A stretch of 64,000 nucleotides of DNA from Hirundichthys speculiger. Its lineage: Eukaryota; Chordata; Actinopteri; Beloniformes; Exocoetidae. The DNA is taken from the NCBI GenBank assembly GCA_018398805.1, contig JAGFBZ010000713.1:433501-497500 (forward strand). The letters run 5' to 3'. This document shows positions 58,991-64,000 of the stretch, one piece after another; positions within the stretch are counted from its first letter, which is position 1; each line of letters begins with the position of its first letter. Made by a program: the position numbers and the translations under genes. The notes beneath the pieces were generated by a model, which saw nothing but the letters and a program-made list of their open reading frames with translations, was not told the DNA's origin and searched no databases.

Positions 58991-59226
58991 GAGACCTCAG
59001 GACTGGACTAATATGGTCGTATCTCTTGGTTCTAGTCAGGACCGGTGCAGAGACCTCAGGACTGGACTAATATAGTCGTATTTCCTGGTTCTAGTCAGGA
59101 CCAGTGCAGAGACCTCAGGACTGGACTAATATGGTCGTATTTCCTGGTTCTAGTCAGGACCGGTGCAGAGACCTCAGGACTGGACTAATATGGTCGTATC
59201 TCTTGGTTCTAGTCAGGACCAGTGCA
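58991..59226. repeat. 59-bp tandem repeat, four units
   Basis: Units start at 58991, 59050, 59109 and 59168 with GAGACCTCAGGACTGGACTA and differ by only a few bases (CGGTGCA/CAGTGCA, TATGG/TATAG). It directly continues the L2-like fragment, so part of the LINE body was amplified in place. Confidence 0.92.
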
Positions 59227-59245
59227 GCGCAGATTTTGGATAGAG

Positions 59246-59274
59246 GGTAGTGGGTGGTCAGACCACCCACTACC
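59246..59274. repeat. Perfect 14-bp inverted repeat, 1-nt loop
   Basis: GGTAGTGGGTGGTC, A, GACCACCCACTACC. A related GGTAGTGGGT word recurs at 59427. It may be the end of an unclassified fold-back element. Confidence 0.8.
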
Positions 59275-59739
59275 GCAAGATACCGAATTTGTGGAAAGCC
59301 CAAGAGACACGCCCATTGCCGCGCCTACAATGTGAGTAAGGGAGTCGGCATAATGGGTGGCAGCTTTAGGGAGCGGAAGATTGCATTAGCAGTTGGCAGA
59401 GGCTCCTAAATCAGCAATTTGCAGGTAGTGGGTCGTGGGTATTGGGTAGCAGGAGGTGTAAGATCAGGCCCTTAGAGTTTTATTCATTAGCCAGTATCAT
59501 GTATTGCAAGAATCTGACAAAAAAAAGCTTCTATAACAAATAGCTATGTACCAAATGTAAGCCAAATGCTACTTAAGGTTATAATACAAATAAAGAACCA
59601 CCTGAAGCTCTGGGAAGTTTTTATTTAAGGTTTGGCACTCATTTCCAAGGGAAAAGTGTAGAAAGTCCAAATTGTACAGCCATTGTATGGAAAAAAAATT
59701 GATGCACATGATGTTGTCAGTTTTTATTAAGTCAAAGGT

Positions 59740-60460
59740 AAATAAAAAGTCCTGGTCCAGATGGCAACAGGAAGACTACAGAACAATTTTTCATGTGTTT
59801 TAAAGTTCAAAAGCTGTGGGAGGAGTTTATTGTTGTCCCTCTGGTGAAATGCAGTACTCCCAAACAGCTAAATGATCTCAGACCAGTAGTCCTGATTTCA
59901 ATGGCAATGAAGTCCTTTGAGAAACTGCTGAAAGCTGAACTGTTAAAGCAGCCAGGACTCCTTACAGAACCAGCAGAGATGTAGAAGATGCTTGGATCAC
60001 TCTACTTCCCCTCCTGATGAGGCATCTTGAGGGCTCTGGGGCAAATCCCAGACTTTTGTTTGTGGACTTCTCGACTGCTTTTAGTACAATCCAGCCAAAT
60101 AATTTAGCACTGAAACCTTTTGATTTATTTGAATATAGATTTGAACTTGGTATATTGGATAACATATCTTTTTAACAGACGGACCTCAGAGGATGAGAGT
60201 GAACATGTCTGCTGCACATCTGCTACTCCAACAACTGCAGGAGTCAGTATGCAAACAGGCCCATCGTCAACGTCACTGACGGTACAGTTTTAGTCTGTCT
60301 GCTTGACAGTAATGAGGATTCACGTGGGCCTGTGGTGGAGAACTTTGTGAAATGGTGCAGCAAAGCTCATCTTCTTCTGAACACATACACAGACATGGTG
60401 ATTGACTTTAAAAAGTCCCCTCTCTCTCTTCGCAGACCAACATTAATGGTATAAATATTG
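59740..60460 (+). pseudogene. LINE reverse transcriptase relic (jockey-superfamily-like)
   Basis: Plus-strand blocks: VPLVKCSTPKQLNDLRPVVL, MKSFEKLLKAELL, LLFVDFSTAF-like residues near 60055, RTSEDE, a SLLDSNEDSHGPVVEDFVKW-like block near 60310, and TDMVIDFKKSP. Order and spacing fit a LINE RT, but the central part including the catalytic YADD/FADD region is deleted or shifted. Confidence 0.7.
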
Positions 60461-61634
60461 AATTAGAATTGTATTATTCATCTGTTATTTAAGTGTAATT
60501 TTTTTTTGCTTTTTATTATGTTTTTTAATGTTATTTTTTTAGCCTTTCTGCAAACAAAGTTTGACATCAAGGACATCTAACTAATTACTTTTGCAAATTT
60601 AAAACTTTAATTCTAATGGTAGCAAAACATGTATTTATTTTGTAAGACAATAATGATGCTTGAAGAAAGTGTTAATTAAAGATGGTAAATTGACCAAAAT
60701 CTGTTTCTTATTGACCAAAACACACTGATGAAAAAGGACACAATGATGAACAAAGGTTTCTTTAATCTTTGTGTTGAAGAGTTTAAACATTCAAAGCAAA
60801 CGTCAATAAGAACTATTTTGGACTAAAACTATGTGACTTTGTTCAAGTCTTAGGTACAATCAGTCTTGGTTTATCAAAGTTTAAATGACCATTCATGTTT
60901 CTTTTCAGTCTGTATGATGCTGCATCTGTGTGTGTTTGTGTGTGTGTTAATTGTCAACACTGTTGACTGTAAAATTTGTAGAACAGTCAGCAGTGTTTTA
61001 TTATTCCCTACAGGAATAATTAAGTTTATCACACCAAACCAACCAGATATATATGAAATAAAATCTCAAGCAAAAGTCAGTATTTAGAGTTTCAGAACCA
61101 GGAAAAGGCTAAACATTGTTTTCAAAAAGTCTGTCCCCATTCAGATGTTGGAAGCATTCTTTGGGATTCAATTCTATTTAAGTTTAAGAGAGTTAAAGTC
61201 CTGGAACTTGACTTCTTAGTGTATTTTATGATACAAACTGATTTTATATTCAGAAATACACAGTTAAAAATACAAAATGAAAGCTAAATGATCACATGTA
61301 GTTTCTAGATACAGAACTTTTTCAATGTAATACAGTTTTAGCTGTTTAAGGTTATAATAAAACACAGAGTAGCAGGTGTGTTTTTAAAGACTAGTCTTTC
61401 CATGTCACATTTAACTGGTTTGTGTGATATCTTTAAAGGAATGTTTCTTAGTTTCAGTATTTATGTGGTGACTGTCCTTCACCTCTCTATAGCAGATTTG
61501 TTCAATGTCATTCTCTTTAGTCTGTGACTCAGTTACTCAAATGTTTAAGTCAGTTTTGAACACACAACAGTCAGCTAAATGTGACCTGAAGACATTTCAA
61601 ATAAGGACTTCTTAGCTGTAGATTTTGATTTCAG
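60461..61634. other. Intergenic DNA; 3' flank of receptor unit E
   Basis: No gene seen. From 61118 the DNA matches the 3' flank of copy D (from 55527): GTCTGTCCCCATTCAGATGT. A plus-strand frame at 60866-61087 looks accidental. Confidence 0.6.
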
Positions 61635-62561
61635 TCAGTGACATAGATAGTACAGGAGAACGGGTTTGATGGTCTGATCTCTCAGCCCATAGATGAGAGA
61701 ACTCAGACATCTTGGCAGCATAATACAACAAACATAAAAAACATTCTGAAACCACAAAAGTGCCATCCTTGTTAAAACTCTTGAAAGAGCCATGAGCAGT
61801 GGGTAGTAAATGGTGGAGATGAGACTGAGGCCCAGCTGTATTAGATTTAGCAGCAGTGTGTTTCGAGCTTTAATGGCTAAAACTTTGTCTGTGGACGCCG
61901 ACCTGGCTGCTATGATGACACCAACATAGGAGAAAGCCACAGCCATACTGGATAATACAAACACAACCCAAGTGTAGGTTCTGTCATAGTTGTAAGTGAG
62001 AGATCCAACAATTATATCTATGTTAGAACATAGGTCTTTTATCTGCAGGCTCTCCATCTTTTCAAAGGGAAATTGTAAGAAGAACATCAGACGAGTGATG
62101 TTGTTGAGTAAACTGACAGCCCAGGTTACAACGATGGCCACTGCTGTGTTTCTGATGGTGATGATGGAAGGATGCCTCAGTGGGTGGCAAACAGCAACAT
62201 ATCTTTCCAAAGGCATCACCATCAGTGTAAGAGGAGAAATTCCAGCTGTCAGATTGGCAAGAATATTAAGTGCAGTACAGAGAGGATATGACAGTTTCAA
62301 TCTGGAAATAGACAATAAAAACAGAAACTGACTCTGTGCCAGTTGAACAGTGTCTGAAAAAAGGAGGTTATACAGAAGAATGTAGCGGCAAGTTTCACAA
62401 AAAACTGGTTTACTCCTCAAAGTGAACAACATGGTGCCATTAATGTAGAGAAACACACAGGACGGAACTGTAGAAAAGATGGAGAATAAAATTACCCTCG
62501 ATAACCTCTCATACTGCAGTTCATCAGTGACATTAGAGTGAGACTGAGATTCATTCAACAT
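61635..62561 (-). CDS. Odorant receptor 131-2-like, copy E (intact)
   Basis: Single-exon 308-residue seven-transmembrane receptor, start MLNESQSHSNVTDELQYERL at 62561. Approximate layout: N-glycosylation site NVT (10-12), TM1 23-46, TM2 58-82, Cys95 and Cys178 as the likely extracellular disulphide, TM3 97-118, LERYVAVCHPLRH 118-130, TM4 137-160, TM5 196-220, RSASTDKVLAIKARN before TM6 236-260, TM7 272-293 with SSLIYGLRDQTIKPVL. Expected in olfactory sensory neurons; the ligand is unknown. Only intact member of the C-D-E subgroup; sister of copy D. Confidence 0.93.
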   Translation of the reverse strand: MLNESQSHSNVTDELQYERLSRVILFSIFSTVPSCVFLYINGTMLFTLRSKPVFCETCRYILLYNLLFSDTVQLAQSQFLFLLSISRLKLSYPLCTALNILANLTAGISPLTLMVMPLERYVAVCHPLRHPSIITIRNTAVAIVVTWAVSLLNNITRLMFFLQFPFEKMESLQIKDLCSNIDIIVGSLTYNYDRTYTWVVFVLSSMAVAFSYVGVIIAARSASTDKVLAIKARNTLLLNLIQLGLSLISTIYYPLLMALSRVLTRMALLWFQNVFYVCCIMLPRCLSSLIYGLRDQTIKPVLLYYLCH

Positions 62562-62650
62562 GGTAGAAAATATTCAGTATCAAACTACAGCCTTTAAACT
62601 CAGTTACCTGCTGTTTTACAAGGATTAAATCAAAACAATTCATCACTTCA

Positions 62651-62851
62651 AGATTCAAGATTCAAAGATTCAAAGTGTTTATTGTCATATGTGCAGATGA
62701 AACGAGTTCCCTTGCACAACAAAATTGTTACATTGCTGCCCGCGAGGAATGCCAAAACAGACGTTCAAAAAGTAGTATAAAAATAGTATAACTAAAGCAA
62801 AGAAGTAGTACAGAAGTACTTGTTTATAAAAGAGATATATATACTATATAT
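62651..62851. mobile_element. 201-bp short insertion with 6-bp TSD in unit E
   Basis: Compared with unit D at 57111-57123, unit E has 201 extra bases bounded by ACTTCA (62645-62650 and 62852-62857). The insert starts with repeated AGATTCA words, has TTTATTGTCATATG, and ends in TATATA repeats. It is a short interspersed element sharing a core with 22253-22424; no coding. Confidence 0.75.
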
Positions 62852-62999
62852 ACTTCACCTGTGCAGACAGTTGACAAATGAGAATCAGCGTCTGTAGGCT
62901 GGTCTGCAGGCTCTGGTTCACCTCATCTGATTTATGGGCTCTGTCTTCACATACACGTTAACATGGTCACCAGATTACAAACAAGTGATGTAATACTCA

Positions 63000-63385
63000 A
63001 ATGATTTCAATCTAAAACTGTTTTCCCAAATTGATTGATTGTATTAAACTCAATTTCAAAACATTTTTACAGGATTCCTGTTAATGCAGGAATTGTAAAC
63101 ACACAAAAGTCAGTAACATACTGTATGACTTGAAGGGATTTGAAATAAAGGCTTAGTTTTAGATTTTCAGTATAAAAAGGATAGTTCTTGAAGCCCCTGT
63201 AGTCTTGTACTAACATTGCCATTGTCCACACTCACGTTCAGATGTTTTAAAAGTGAAATAAACATGAGAATATGCAGTCCTCCTCACACGTCTCATGTCT
63301 GGCATACGCACATTTCTAAGGGTTTGTCCGCTGGCGACAACGCAATCATCATTGAGACTCTTTTCAGAATTGAAAGTAAGAACAG
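63000..63385. other. Spacer, nothing recognised
   Basis: AT-rich flank between receptor unit E and the start of Rex3 copy 3. No feature supported. Confidence 0.5.
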
Positions 63386-64000
63386 CCCCTCCCTGAATCG
63401 CCACCTTAACGTGGTGGCGGGGTTTGTGTGCCGAAATGATCCAAGGAGCTATGTTGTCGGGGGTATTTGCCCCTGGTAGGGTCACCCAAGGCAAACTGGT
63501 CCTGGGGGACGGGCCAGACTAAGAGCGATTCAACAGACTCTTATGGAAAAAGTCAAATCAAGAACTCGATGTCCCTCGCCCGGGTTAGGGTCACCGGGGC
63601 CCCACCCTGGAGCCAGGCCTGGGGGAGGGGCTCATCTGGGAGCGCCTGGTGGCCGGGCTTTGACCCATGGGACCCGGCTGGGCTTAGCTCGAATGAGCCG
63701 CATGGGTTCGCCTCCCTGTGGGCCCACCACCCGCAGGGAGGGCCATAGGAGTCGGGTGCTTTATGGTATGGGCGGCAGCTGAAAGCGTGGGCCTTGGCGT
63801 GCCGACCCTCGGCTGACGAAACTGGCTACTGGGACATGGAACGTCACCTCTCTGGTGGGGAAGGAGCCTGAGCTTGTGCGTGAGGTCGAGAGGTACCGAC
63901 TAGATATAGTCGGGCTCACCTCGACGCATAGCCTGGGCTCTGGAACCAAACTTCTCGAGAGAGGCTAGACCTTATTCTACTATGGAGTTGTCCAGGGTGA
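63386..64000 (+). mobile_element. Rex3 LINE copy 3, 5' part (runs off the window)
   Basis: Starts with a small hairpin (GCCACCTTAACGTGGTGGC) and GGGGTTTGTGTGCCG, followed by the same leader as the copy at 22425. The endonuclease start is LATGTWNVTSLVGKEPELV with RYRLDIVGLTSTHSLGSGT, open until a TAG at 63967-63969 where the family has Trp. It has more of the 5' end than the other two copies. The right end is outside the window. Confidence 0.9.

Noticed and set aside
58991..59226. Four regular repeats, array-like
   Set aside because: The whole 59-bp unit repeats with no spacer; it is a simple tandem repeat next to a LINE.
60866..61087. 73-codon plus-strand frame with a signal-peptide-like start
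   Set aside because: The hydrophobic run comes from GT-rich DNA; there is no conserved motif or gene context.

Overview
This window is vertebrate, almost certainly teleost fish, genomic DNA. It holds a multi-exon nup98 gene with consensus splice sites, a cluster of fish-type odorant receptor genes with single-exon reading frames, and fish retroelements. One of these, Rex3, can be recognised from the standard Rex3 primer-site sequences inside it. There are no operons, CRISPR arrays or prokaryotic signals.

Layout. (1) Positions 1-19.5 kb, minus strand: nup98, the nucleoporin Nup98-Nup96 precursor. It has a non-coding first exon ending at 19409, the start codon at 17538-17536, and 21 coding exons down to 662. 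The gene runs off the left edge, so most of the Nup96 half is outside the window. Every intron boundary I could place is GT-AG, and the phases agree except for one extra base in each of two exons coding for the autoproteolytic domain. The introns carry a Rex3 LINE with a 12-bp target duplication, two hAT elements, a TA-flanked MITE, a Tc1 fragment and a fold-back repeat. (2) 19.6-25.6 kb: intergenic retroelement graveyard (L2-like endonuclease relic, an inverted Rex3 3' fragment, and a nearly full-length but dead Rex3). (3) 25.6-30 kb and 40.1-42.5 kb: two direct copies of one duplicated unit, each with an intact odorant receptor 131-2-like gene on the minus strand. The first copy was later hit by a hAT element, and the second preserves the empty site. 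(4) 30-40 kb and 42.5-49.4 kb: no host gene recognised; a Tc1/mariner copy, a Harbinger-type MITE, several copies of a ~390-bp repeat, a large palindrome and a 29-bp minisatellite. (5) 49.4-62.6 kb: three more odorant receptor units on the minus strand (two frameshifted, one intact) separated by LINE, Gypsy and MITE debris. (6) 63.39 kb to the end: the 5' part of a third Rex3 copy.

How the parts relate. nup98 is a housekeeping nuclear-pore gene. The five receptor copies are a local tandem array on one strand that grew by unit duplication (26/41 kb pair; 56/62 kb pair) and is losing members. The repeats explain most of the remaining DNA. I did not find a new enzymatic or defence system. The most useful observations are the single-base lesions in conserved genes (which question either the assembly or the genes), the paralogous empty sites that order the insertions in time, a 106-bp palindrome, and an unrecognised insertion with an exon-like ORF that splits a LINE at 53.4-54.5 kb.
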